A stretch of DNA of 64,000 nucleotides from Dermatemys mawii (taxonomy: Eukaryota > Chordata > Testudines > Dermatemydidae), in contig ML677335.1 of assembly GCA_007922305.1 (NCBI GenBank), forward strand, positions 21,883,933-21,947,932. The letters are read 5' to 3'. Shown here piece by piece: positions 1 through 12,157 of this stretch. Under the pieces are notes generated by a model. It was not told the origin of the DNA. It did not search any database and saw only the letters and a list, made by a program, of their open reading frames with translations. Every line of letters starts with the position of its first letter. The first letter of the stretch is position 1. The position numbers and the translations under genes were made by a program.

Positions 1-2651
1 TTCATGACACAGCTCTAGAGTAGAAGGAAAAAAACCCAATCCTACTTGCTGAAAGTCTTCACCATTGGACAGTGTTATGACTCATGGCTAGCCAAACCTA
101 GCATTACAATAAGGATATCGTCTGCAAAAATTACTGTAAGGGAAGCAGGTTAATCAGTTCATATCAAGTCAAGATTGCAAGTGATCAGATTATCATTATT
201 TGATTACTCATTTGTCGATGTAAAATGAACTGGTGATGGAAGTTCAGCATCATAACTAACATTATTAATCAGAAAGGATGAGTGACCGAACCTGGAGATG
301 ATCATTCTGTAACAAGGGCGCACAAGCTAATTTATTTTTCCAACCTGTCTCCATCAATGTTTGACTAATTTTGATGGATAGGACTTTAGTCCCCAATACT
401 GCCAAGGCGGATGGCTTAACCTTATATTCTGTAACTTTTTTGTTTCATTTCTTTTCCTTTCAAATTATTTAGGGATATGTACATTATGCCTTATATATTG
501 GGGTAGCTTTTGAACATTAATATAGTGGGGTCTCTGGGCACTGTTTTAATCAGAATTGGATTGGATTGTTCCAGGTGCTATATACACATAGGAATACACA
601 GTCCTGTTCCAAAGAGATTACAACCTCCAATGCTATCACTAAATACAGCTGTATTACATAATCATTTTGGGGGTATCCCTCAGCACAGAATGGGAACTTC
701 TGTAACACTTTTGTCCTATCTTAATCTAGATGAGATGATACTGTTGTGGCTTCATTTTGGGTACTTTGTGCTTTGTCTACGAATAAAACTAGATTCCTAC
801 TTTCCTGCTGCTTGGAAACCAAGCTTATGAAACTGGATAATGCCATTGATCTATTTACAGTATAAGGTTGATATGGAGTTGTAACTAGCATTAACACTGA
901 CGCCCACTGAAATATTCTCTCCAGAATACAAACAAAATATACATATTTAAAACTAAAAAGTGACTTTGTAAAAATGACGTGGGTTTCCATCTCTCTTTGT
1001 CTCAGTCAGGGTGGAGTGCTTCAAATCAATGATTAAATCATGTTTTAAATCTCTTAATTAAAAAAAATTCTAAAGTATTCCACAAAGTTGAATTTTTTTG
1101 CAATTGCACCATTAGTTTAAAATTTATAATGCTTTTTGTTTTTATGACCGACCACTACTGGTAAGATACCTTATTTGAATTTTACAGAACTGCTATAGGT
1201 GTAAAACAAACTATTGAAAATTAAGCTCCTGATTTTGCAAACATATGTGTGACTAGTCCTATTGATTTCAGTGGGATTACTCATGCTTGTGAAGAAGTGT
1301 TTGCAGAAACCGGAGCTAAAATTGTATTTTTATTTAAGACTTTTCTTAGTGGCATAAAATCTTTAATACTTGAAAACTAAATTGCCTTCGTGTTAACAAG
1401 TTAGTTAGCCTTGCAACAAAATTGTTGTGAACTTTTTTTTTGTACACACAGGCCAAAATCTTCAAAAACAGGGACCTAAAGTTAAACTCCTAACATTGGG
1501 ACTTTCTCACCACTCTAATGTCTTAAGAGCAGAAGTCCCATTGATTTTAAATTGCAAACCCTGGTTGAAGTCTTTGAGCTTCCTTGACTTATGGAAATCC
1601 CATATATTAGAAGGCAGTGTTGGTTGCATAAAGACCAGGCTATTTACTTATCAGTTTTCTGTTTGTATTCTCTCAATAAAGATGTTAATCAGACTCTGAA
1701 GATGCCATTTTCAGCATAGATGGGCATTTTAAGTGTGAGGTCATAGAAAAGAATCTGTGTAAAATCTGAAATTCTGCTGACAACTAGGAAACTTAAGACA
1801 CAAACAAACATTTATTTTGGCAACTTAAAGGATTGTTTAAAAATATTATTAATAAATTTTCTCTCTCCTCAAAACTTCCACAGTAGATGTATTCAGTGTA
1901 CAAGTGGAAAAAGCTTTGAAAAACTGCCAACCTTATAAACTCAGCCTAAGATGTGGAAGTGGTTATTTCCTTCTTGCATGTTATCAGCAGTTAAAAAGTT
2001 TGGGCTAAATTGTGGTGCTGGACAGTTGTGTAACCCCATAGTTTGTTTTTATTGAGGTTGTTCACCATAATAAATGTGCTCTGCAATTGATACTTGGTAA
2101 ATACTTTAGGCGATGCACAAGAAGGAGTAGAATGCAGCTCAGTCTCATAGCTGTGTTGGCTCTTGCTGGAAGAATGGCAGTAAAATAAAATTGGTCTGTC
2201 AAGTAGGCATATGTAGTGTTGAATACTCTCAGGAAGCAGATGTGATGAGTAAGAAGTTATTTTTTATATAGTTATATTGTCAGGTTCACAACACCTTCCT
2301 TCTCCCCCTCCCCCAATGATTTTGCTTAGGTGACAGTTTGTGAGAGATCCAGGACAAGAGTATTGGGTGGAAATTGCATGTGAGCATTAACCTGCCTTGA
2401 CAAGATTAAATGGAAAGAAGTTCCAAAACTGTCTCCTCCAATCTAGTGTTGTTAGTCTCTCAGTTTTTAATTTTTTTTCCTACAGTAACTCAAAAGCTAA
2501 AAATAATCCTGTACTTTCTTGGAATTTGATTGCAGTGTCTAGTGCATCAACACAATCCAGAAAGTAGTACAACCAGATATGTAATAGAACAGACTCTGGT
2601 AGACTGCCACTGTATGATATTTTCTGTCTTCTGTTGAAAACCTGTGCCTTA

Positions 2652-2942
2652 GCCCTGGTCTACACTGTGGGGGATCGACCTAAGATACACAATTTCAGCT
2701 ATGAGAATAGCGTAGCTGAAGTTGACTTATTTAGGTTGACTTACCCCAGTGTCTTCACAGCAGTGAGTAGACTGCTGCTGCTCCCCCATCGACTCTGCCT
2801 GTGCCTCTCGCGGTGGTGGAGTACTGGAACCAACGGGAGAGCACTTGGGGATTGATTTATTGTGTCTAGTCTAGATGAGATAAATCGACTCCCAATAGAT
2901 TGATGGCTACCTGCCGATCTGGCAGGTAGTTTAGAGCTGCCC
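2652..2942. mobile_element. MITE, PIF/Harbinger-like, 3-bp TSD (diverged copy)
   Basis: About 290 bp flanked by TTA at 2649-2651 and 2943-2945. It starts GCCCTGGTCTACACTG and has the internal segments seen in the better copies at 23298 and 53823: GATCGACCTAAGATAC, an inner palindrome around AGCTATGAGAATAGCGTAGCT, and GATTTATTGTGTCTAGTCT. No coding capacity. Confidence 0.7.
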
Positions 2943-3693
2943 TTAGAGTATATGCTAACATAGTGGGGTGAAATCTGGACTAAAATGCAGAAACTAAGTT
3001 TCAAAGACATCTTTCATGCAGCAGTTACCAAAAAATTATGCAATATCTGGTCACTTAAGGCTGTCTTCTCACTAAAGATCTTTTCCATAATAACACACTG
3101 AAACAACTTGAGCTATGACAAACAGAATTCAACTTTCCTGGATTAAACTGTTTCATTGCATACAACTCTGCCATGCTTTAAAGGGAAAAAAAAAACTGAA
3201 ATAAAACTCAGTGACTGAAAAATAATTCTTCCCTTTTCAAACTCAGTCTGAATCAGATTCTAAATGCATACCAAAAATTCAAGTCCTAATTCAAAAAATA
3301 ATTTGATGTAAACATGCAATACAATATTTTAATGTTTATTATATTGTGTATTGTTAGCCATAATAAGTATGAATTGTTATCTTATGGAAAATTAATAAAT
3401 ATTTAAAAATAATCCACTGTAAAAGGAAATTGGTTTTGCAAACCAAACAGCTGTGCGGGCAATATTTTTCACTTATGGTCTGGGTGAGCCTTCCTTCTAA
3501 TCTTTAGCAGATGTGTGAGCTTCAACTATCTTCATTTATTTTTATAATTCTGTGTGAAGATGTTACTTGAACAGACAAGTTTTCTTCTCCAAATTACACA
3601 TTGCAGCCTTTGGAATGGTTACGTTCCAGTAGAAAGAAACTAAGATATTAAAATATATATCTACACAGCAAAAAAGAAACCATGTACAAGTTC

Positions 3694-3881
3694 CAAGTAT
3701 CAAAGGGATAGCTGTGTTAGTCTGTATCCACATAAACAATGAGGAGTCGGGCAGAACTTTAAAGACTAACAGACTTATTTGGGCATAAGCTTTCGTGGGG
3801 GAAACCCCCCACTTCTGAAGAAATCTTATGCCGAAATAAATTTGTTAGCCTTTAAGGTGCCACCAGTCTTCTTATTGTTTT
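3694..3881. mobile_element. Penelope-type foldback insertion with 13-bp TSD
   Basis: 188 bp bounded by a perfect 13-bp direct repeat CATGTACAAGTTC (3681-3693 and 3882-3894). The left arm reads GTTAGTCTGTATCC, then AAAGACTAACAGACTTATTT, then GCATAAGCTTTCGTGGGG. The right arm is roughly the inverse: CTTATGCC, AAATAAATTTGTTAGCC, TTTAAGGTGCCACC. The same blocks form the terminal part of the Penelope-like element at 16860-18283. So this is a head-to-head copy of that terminal repeat, not a gene. Confidence 0.72.
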
Positions 3882-5202
3882 CATGTACAAGTTCAGAAAT
3901 AATCTAAAAAGCAAATTGCTTACTCATGCATATACATTGTACGAGGCCTTATGCCCTATATGGGGATTTTAGCTTTAAGCTATGTTGCAGGAGCCGTACT
4001 CATCACTCAGTCTATTCCAATCCTAATGTTCTCTCTGCATTTTGGTATAAAATTAGATTTAATCTTACATTTGCACAATTTCAAATGTGCTTCTGATTTC
4101 TGTATTTACTCAGACTCATAGACTTTAAGGCCAGAAGGGACCATTATGATCCATCTGAGCTTTTACATGTTGCAGACCACAGAACCTCACCCATCCACTC
4201 CTGTAGCGGGCTCATAACCTCTGGCTAAGTTCCTGAAGTCCTCAAATCTTCATTTCTAGTTCAAGTTACAGAGAATCTACCATTTACTCTAGTTCAAGCC
4301 TGAAAGTGTCCCATGCCCCAGGCTTCAGAGGAAGGTGGAAAAAAATCTCTGTCTCTCTGCCAGTCTGACCTAGGAGGAAATTCCTTCCTGGCCCCAAATA
4401 GGCAGTCAGTTATACCCTGAGCATGTGGAAAGGACCTGCCAGCCAAATGCCTGGGAAAGAATTTTCAGTAATAACCCAGAGCCCTCCCTCTTTAGTGTCC
4501 CATCTCTGGCAACTGGAGATCATTGACTAATAGCAATTGTGGAAGGGCCATGTGCCATTCTAGGCAGCCTCATCATAACCATCCCCCCATAAACTTATCA
4601 AGATAAGTTTTAAAGCAAGTTAGGTTTATTTGCCCCCACTGCTCCCCTTGGAAGGCTGTTCCAGAATTTCACTCCTTTGATGGTTAGAAACCTTCACATA
4701 ATTTTGAGCCTAAACTTATTTGTAGCCAGTTTATATCCATTTGTTGTTGTGCCAACATTAGCCTTTACCTTAAATAACACCTCTCTCTCTGGTGTTTGTT
4801 CCTCTGATGTATTTATAGAAAGTCATCATATCACCCTTCATCCTTAGTTTTGTTAGACTAGACAAGCCAAGCTCCTTAAATCTCCTCTCATAAGGTAGGT
4901 TTTCTAGTCCTCTGATCATCCTAATAGCCCTTCTCTGCACTTGTTCCGGTTTTAACTAGAATTACACACTGTATTCCAGATGAGGTCTCACCGATGCCCT
5001 GTATAATGTCAATAACACTTCCCTATTTCTACAGAAATACCTTACCTGATGTTTCCTAGGATTGCATTAGCCTTTTTCACAGCTGCATCACATTGGTGAC
5101 AATTGGTCATCCAATGATTGACCAATACACCCTCTGTATTTTGCCTCTTCTGTTGCTTCCAACTGATATGTCCCCCACTTTTAGCAAAAAATCTTTCTTA
5201 GC

Positions 5203-5406
5203 CTAAGTGCATGACTTTGCAGTATTGATTTTCATCCCATTTCTTTTACTTCCATTCTCAAGGTTGCTCAGATCTTCTTGTATGATATTCTGCTCCTCCA
5301 TATCGGCAGTGTCTCTCAACTTTGTGTCATGTGCAAATTTTATTAGCTCACATATACTCTTTGTGCCACAGTCATTAATGAAAATGTTAAATATGGTTAG
5401 TCCCAA
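5203..5406 (-). pseudogene. CR1 reverse-transcriptase palm remnant
   Basis: 67 codons of the palm domain around the catalytic turn. IFNIFINDCG corresponds to the conserved LFNIFINDL, and FAHDTKL to FADDTKL. One catalytic aspartate is replaced by histidine, so it cannot be active. In the remaining part, DLSNLENGSKRNGMKINTAK matches the typical DL..LE.WA..N.MKFN..K segment. Confidence 0.8.
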
Positions 5407-5425
5407 GATAGGTCCTTGAGGAACT

Positions 5426-5464
5426 CCACTAGTAACCTCCCTCCACTAGTAACCTCCCTCCACT
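5426..5464. repeat. 17-bp tandem duplication inside the LINE
   Basis: CCACTAGTAACCTCCCT occurs twice back to back (starting at 5426 and 5443), followed by a partial third unit. It is a local duplication within the CR1 carcass. Confidence 0.9.
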
Positions 5465-8400
5465 CTTCTATAGACCTTCCAGCATGACTCATTGTAGTGT
5501 CCCCTTTAACCAGTTCTTTACCCACCTTTTGATTCTTATTAAGCCCCATCTTCTCCAATTTAACTGATTTCCCATGTGGAACTGTATCAGATTCTTTGCT
5601 GAAACCCAGGTAGATTAGGTCTACTGCATTTCCTTTGTCAAGAAGTTATCTTCTCAAAGAAAGAGATCAGGTTGGTCTGGCATGATCTGCCTTTTGTAAA
5701 ACCATGTTCTATCTTATCCTAATTACCATTTACCTCTATGTCATTAACTACTTTCTTTTTCAAAATTTGTTCTAAGATCTTGCATAAAATGGAGGTCAAA
5801 CTAATAGGTCTATAGTCTGTAGTTTTCCCCCTTTCTTAAATATAGGTATTATTTGCTATTCTCCAGTCATAGGATATAACCCCCGAGTTTACAGATTCAT
5901 TAAAAATTTTTGCTATTGAGCTTGCAATTTCATGTGCCAGTTCTTTTAATATTCTTGGATGGAGAACATCCGGGTCCTCCAATTTGTCCCATAAAGCTGT
6001 TTGAGTTTGGCTTCCACCTCAGATGTGGTAATTTCTGCTTTCAAATCCTTGTTCCTATTTAGCTACCCTACCACTATCTCAGGCATCTCAGTGCCCTTAT
6101 TAAAAACTGAGGCAAAGTATTTGTTTAGGTGTTGGGTTGTACCTACGTTGCCTCTGATTTCCATCCCTTCCTCAGTGCTTAGTGGTCCCACTTCTTCTTT
6201 CCTTGTTTTCTTTGCATCTGTGTGGATAAAGAACCTTTTACTCTTGGTTTTAATTTTCTTTGCAACGTCCAATTCTGCTTAGCTTTTGGCAGTTTTCACT
6301 TTTCCCCTACATTTTCTGAATTCTATGAGGTAGCTTCGATTCATTCCTTCTAGGCTTTCTGTTTTGAGATGCTTCTTCATCGGGTTGGTGTGCAGCCCCT
6401 CCCTACAAATATTTTCCTCTTGTTTGGGATGCAGCCTTAAGATAGTTTCTGAAATTTTGACTTAAAATAATTCCAAGCCTTCTCTGCATTCAGATAGTCA
6501 AGTTCTTCAGTCCATTTCTATAACTAATTTCCTTAATGTTTTTAAAGTTGTCTCTCTTAAAATCAGGGACCCTAAGTGCAGACCTATTTTTCTTTCCATA
6601 TAGTTTAAATTGAGTTAACTCATGATTACTCAAACCAAGCGTTGTTCTTCAACCAGTTCTTCTAAGACATCTTTGCTGCTTACCAATACTAAATCTAAAA
6701 TGGTAGATTTGGTTTGGTGACTATTTGGTGAGGAAATCTGTTGACTATCACATCCAGCAATATCTGAGCCCTACCATTATTAGTAGCACTTGTCCTTCAG
6801 CCTGTATCTAGGAGATAAAGTCTACCATAATCACAAAATTTCCAATACTATTTATTTAATTAAAAATATTATTGGTCTCTGTCCGTATCCAAACTGGATC
6901 ATGTGGGTCTATAGGAGACCTCAACCACTATCCCGGTGGAGCTTCTGTTAGTTTTCTTCCCTAAAGCAATTTTTGACCCAAACAGATTACAAGTGATGGA
7001 ATGGATAAAACAATTTCTTGACAATCTACTTCATTAATATACAGAGCTACTCTATCACCTTTATCTTTTATTTCTGTCTTTCCTAAACAGCATTTATCTT
7101 TCAACACTTGTATTCCAGTCATGACTAGCATCCCCCCCCTCTTTCTGTTATTCCTAAAATATCTGGTTTTCTCTTATATTTTATTATGTGGGCCCCCTGC
7201 ATTTGTGTACAAACATCTTAGCTGTTTCTGTTTCTGTTGCACCTCAGCCAGATTCTTTGTCCAATTAGGTGCAGTCATTTTGTTGCTAGTATTGCTGACC
7301 TGACTGTTACTGTCGGTGGTATTGGCACTATGTTTCATCTTGACCATTCTCCTACTCTCTGTTGTTCCTTTCTCCATTGTTGTATCCTCCCACCTGATTT
7401 TCTTCTTGCTCCACAGTGTAATCAGGTGTGATGATTATATGAGCATCTCCCAACTGTCTTCCCCTAAATTTCTAGTTTAAAGATTTTAATTAGTTGTACC
7501 AACCTCCATCCCAGAAGACTGTTTTCCTCCCTGTTCAGGTGGCATCCATCACATAAGAACAGTCCTCTGTGAACAGCTGCCAGTAGTTAAATACTACAAA
7601 ACTGCTCCCTATAGCACCATTGCCTGAGCCATCTGTTGTTCAGCATATGGTCTTGTCTTTTCTTCACTTTTCTCCTCAGGGAGAGCTAGAATCCCAGTGA
7701 AGATCACCTGAACCTCCATTTCTTTAAGCGTCTTCCTCAGCCTGCTGTAGTCTTCCTCGATGATACATCCCATAAGAAGCATGTATTACTGTTTCCCATG
7801 TGAAGGACAATTTGTGGATTCTTTCCAGCTTCCATTTGGATCCTCAACAGCCTCAGAGCCGCATATTGTATTTTTGCTCCTGGCAAACAGCACATCCTTC
7901 TGTTCTCCAGTTAAGCTCTGGTGACAGGCCTGTCTATTCTTAGTAGCGAGGTCCCTGTCATGTTGATCTGTGTCTTCCAGTGCTGGTGCAATTCCCTGGC
8001 CTTCCCTCTTCTGTTCTTTTTGTCTGCAAGTCCTATTGTCTTCTGTTCTCACTTGCAATCTTCACTGAGTCATCCTCTGGCTATCTCCATTGTCTCTTCC
8101 TCTCTTCTAGTAGGACTAGTGCTCTTTTCTTTTTCCTTCTCTCCTATCTTCTGTTACTGCCTGCCTCTCCCCTTCTTTTTCCAAATCAGCAAATCTGTTC
8201 CTCAGCTCTTTCTTCTTCTAGTTATCTGTTCCTCTGCCTTTGTTCTCATAGTCACATGCTTCCACTGTTCACTTTCTTAATCCAGCAGTCTACCCTCACA
8301 GTTCTCTGGTCCAGCATGCATTTGCAAGTCTTGAGGCTTCCCTTCAGCCTCCTCCTTTCCTTCCCTCTATCCACTCAAATCCCCTTCAAAACTCGGCTAT

Positions 8401-9327
8401 AGTTTCTAACTGCATCTCCAAAACTCAAATCTTCTCTTGCATCAGATCTATCAGACACAATTTATATAAATTAATCCCCTTTTTAGGTACCCTCTCCAGA
8501 ATAATGTACATGCCACAGCTTTTATATCCAGTCATCATCATTGTTTCTTTCATTTCTCAGCTCTCTACCATTGCTATCTCCTGCTGCTGTCAGTCTTCCC
8601 GCCTAAGCTCCCTTCAACTCTATTTTCTAATTTCCATGCTGCTGCACAGTAACTAAATTGTGGAATTCTACATTCCCTTGCCCACGACTGCGTGTAGCTG
8701 CCCCTGCTTCTGCTACTCCAACTAAAGGAACATCCAACACATGTAAGTACGTTTGTCTTCTATTCATTCCCTTTTGTGTCACGGGGTGGAATTGCCCTAA
8801 TGGGGTTGCTTTGAATACCCTTTGTGTTGGAAGAGCATCTGTTCTCTAGGCCACTTGTTACTGCTTCTCTTCACCTCACTGTGTAATGAGTGTGTTGGGC
8901 TTGTTGCTGGAGCACACTTCTGCTCTGGTCATCTGGGATTGGTGGAATGTCCCAGGGTTGCTCTGACTTGTGTTGAGAGAGGACCAAACCGGACACTGGC
9001 TTCCTCAAGATGAAGATTGGGGACTAGAAATTGTAAAGTCTCAATTATACTTCTCAGATGCACCAAGCAGAGCATGGGCATACCTGATGATTTGTACTTT
9101 TATCTTTATTCTGTTTAATAAGCCATGATACAGAATAGGGACTTAATTTTTTTCAAATGAAAGTTTTGATTCTTGAGTCTTACAACAGAACAATTAAAAA
9201 ATTTTGCAGTTATGCAGCAAGGGACAGTTCCGATTTTTGGGTGTATATAGGCTCCTGTTATCACCCCATCCCCTGTCTTGATTTTTCACATTTGCTGTCT
9301 GGTCACTCTACTCCCCTGTGAGCAACT

Positions 9328-9420
9328 AAGTGACTTTCTCAAAGTCACGCAAGGGAGTCTGGTAGAGCAGGAACTCGAGCCCATATCTCCTGAGTCCCAT
9401 GCTAGTGCACCTGGACCATC
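9328..9420. repeat. MIR/L2-like ancient SINE or LINE tail remnant
   Basis: Contains the degenerate signature AAGTGACTTTCTCAAAGTCA, then GGTAGAGCAGGAACTCGAGC and CTCCTGAGTCCCATGCTAG, as in the conserved tail of MIR and related amniote repeats. Short and diverged. Confidence 0.55.
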
Positions 9421-10399
9421 TTTCCTTAAATAATACTGCTTAACATGGTTCTTGAACCATGTAACGTTAGATTAAAAGTCAGGTGGTGTACCAATTCAGT
9501 TATCTGCACTCATAACCCAGACTGGTAAAACCTAACCAAGGAGAGGTTCTTTTTTTCAGTCTTCCCAAATACTCCAATCCTAATTCAATAGGATTTAGCA
9601 GATAGATCACTATATGTCCATGGATCTTGATCAGTGTTACAAAGCCTATAATACTCTGTACCTGTTAAATCAACATTTAACCAGTATCGCATATTGCAAA
9701 TATGGGGTCAAGAACATGTTTGCCAGGAATTCCAAACCAGAGCACTACTTGCATGAGTAAGACTCTCTTTATTGCCTCTCTCGTTCTCCTTTGGTCTTAG
9801 TTTTCCCATTGTATACTTTTTATTTATTTGTCCAGTTTGTGTCCAAATAACTTTGATATAAAATGAAAATATAACAATCTCATGGTTCAAAACATCCCCT
9901 TAAGTTGTCGAGTATTCTGGTATCGTATGGTAGTACACATTAAAAAGCATTTTGCAGCAGCCTCTGCCCCTCCCCCTTTATTTATGGCTTAAAACTGCTT
10001 ACTTTCTGAATCATCAGTTTGGCTGCAAAAGTCTGTGTGCTATTCATTACTCTCTCTCCTTACTCTCAACAAGAAATTTTTAATTTCATGCTCTGAAGGA
10101 AAATGATGTGATTCACTTATCTCATTAATCATTTCTTGACTGACTGAGTCTCTGGAGTTCCCTATACATCATATTAAACTCTTAGTAGAATTTCTTTCTG
10201 GAGGGTTCCCATTTTGCCTCTCTGATATCCAGGTTCATAGAATCGACTGGTTTAGAAAGGCATGTCCGCAGACTTTTTCACATTAGGGCACCTAATTAGT
10301 ATTTCTCAAATTATGGTAATTTAAAGGGACACTGTCAGGTTTAAAACTAACTTTTTAAAGACTAAATTTTCTTTACCTCTTATAACAAATGTCCTAGCA

Positions 10400-10636
10400 C
10401 AGTGGTCTTCAAAGTGGGGTGCATGCACCTCCGCGTGACACCCCGGTGCCGCCACTAGTCCCGCACGGGAGACCGCCGAACTCGGCAGCGGTCTATTTTT
10501 GTACCGCCGAAATGTCGCCGCAGAAAGCAGAAGCATATTTCTGTTTGGCGGCATTTCGGTAGACATACCCTGGGGGCCGTGAGCAGATGCCGCACCGCGG
10601 AAAGGGGCTGCGGCCAAAAAACTTTGAGGACCGCTG
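10400..10636. mobile_element. hAT-type non-autonomous element, perfect 8-bp TSD
   Basis: 237 bp flanked by TCCTAGCA (10392-10399 and 10637-10644). Terminal inverted repeats: CAGTGGTCTTCAAAGTGGGG on the left, and ACTTTGAGGACCGCTG on the right. It is much more GC- and CpG-rich than its surroundings. No coding frame is conserved. Length of the target duplication and CAG-type ends indicate the hAT superfamily. Confidence 0.88.
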
Positions 10637-11930
10637 TCCTAGCAGATGATGAAACTGGAAACATCCAAAAGAAAAATCTGACTTCTTATACCATAAATGC
10701 TCACTTTTTCCCTCCAAATTTCACTCGCTAAGTGAGATTCACTTATTTGCTATCATGCACTAGCACAGTCCTGCAGTGACTGGCTTGCATGTACTGAAGG
10801 GCAATCTTTTAAAATCCAACAAAGTTTTTTTTAATAGGAAAGAAAACATCATGGAAATATTTCAGTTGATTTTAGATTTTGAAAATACCCCCCTCGCCTA
10901 GACCTTAAATTTAAGACTGTGTCTGCTTGACAATATTCCTTTTAATATGAACTTAGTTCCAAATCAGTCTTTTTTTCGTTGCATGGCCAGGGGCGTGTGG
11001 TTACATTTCAGATTTATCAGTACTGCTTGTTTCAACTGACTTCTTTCTGCTGAACGGATAGAGAATAAAACCTACTTTCAAAGAAAATTTAAGGAGGTTA
11101 GTGTTTCAGACAGTGTTCATATCTTGGTCTATAATTCCTTAAATGAGAGAGAAACATCATTATTGCTGGCTTAAGAATTTAATCTTACATTTATATGTAG
11201 AAGTTGCATTACACGTATTTGGGTGAATTTGCTGAGACATACTGTTGCATTCATTGCAGTCTAATTGTAGTAAAGTCAAATATTTCTCCCAGTGGACTGG
11301 GCTCAGATATCAGAACACAGATTTTTCTTTTTTCCTTAAAATTTTCCACTGTTGTTACCAGTGATGCTGCTTGTAGTTTATACTCTTGTTTCCATTATCG
11401 CCATCACAAGTGTTTTAACACACTTAACCTGAATAAGTGTTATTGTGGTACACAATACCGTGTACCGTGTTCTGTGTTTATGGATAGGTGGCGTGTTACA
11501 GATAGCATGTTAAAAGATTGCAGTAGTGCTGGTAATGCTAACATTTTAGCATAGAAAAAATTTCACTTTGTAAGTTACTGTTCAGCATCACTCATTTACA
11601 AACTGATATAGTTCTGTCCCATATGTTCCGTTACTCTCTTCTTGTCCTTGGATGTTAGGTATTTTCCATACTTCATTAGGACTCTGCTTTTACAGCGACA
11701 ATCCTCATGAAAGAGAAGACTGTAATTTGTCTCTCTTAGCTGGAGAATCTTAGCATGGTTGTTTTCAGATGTCTTCACTCACTATCTCTTCTTAGATGCT
11801 GAAGACTGTTTAACCTCTTTGTGATAGTCGGTTTGAAATGCTTATCCTAAAGCCTATGGGATTGTAGAAAAACGATCTATTAAAATATGTAGATAAAGTT
11901 GGATTAAACCAAACTATATATATAATATCT

Positions 11931-12157
11931 CAGGGATTATCAACCTTTGGTCCGCAGCCCGCCAGGGTAAGCCTGTGGCAGGCTGGGCCGTTTTGTTTAC
12001 CTGCCACATCAGCAGATTCAGTTGATCGCGGTTCCCGCTGGCTGCGGTTTGCCACTCCAGGCCAATGAGGGCTTCAGGAAGTGGTGGCCAGCACATCCCT
12101 TGGCCTGTGCCGCTTCCTGCAGCCCCCATTGGCCTAGAGTGGCGAATTTGGAGCAGG
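11931..12157. mobile_element. hAT-type element fragment (left end only)
   Basis: Begins CAGGGATTATCAACCTTTGG and continues with GCCCGCCAGGGTAAGCC, resembling the complete copy at 20903-21168. The right inverted end is absent, so it is truncated or eroded. Confidence 0.6.

Larger units (their letters stand above)
4110..8060 (-). mobile_element. CR1-type LINE carcass, minus strand
   Basis: A long, decayed non-LTR retrotransposon in reverse orientation, 3' end near 4110. On the minus strand at 5203-5406 a reverse-transcriptase palm segment reads LTIFNIFIND, then KFAHDTKLRD, where the usual FADD catalytic motif has become FAHD. Upstream on the same strand, at 7174-7377, is LRCLYTNAGGPHNKI, matching the start of the CR1 endonuclease (LYTNARS). 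Stops and frameshifts are frequent. The part 7400-8060 probably continues toward the first open frame but is less certain. The C/T-rich stretch from 8060 to 8400 may also belong to it. Long open frames here are shadows. Confidence 0.8.

Noticed and set aside
14..2600. Search for the non-coding first exon or promoter of MICU1
   Set aside because: The stretch is AT-rich with no CpG cluster and no GC boxes. The only CpG-rich blocks in intron 1 are transposons.
7921..8402. Hydrophobic plus-strand open frames of 119 and 140 codons resembling a membrane protein
   Set aside because: They are the antisense of C/T-rich sequence at the 5' side of the minus-strand CR1 element; C/T-rich DNA gives Leu/Ser/Phe-rich translations by chance.
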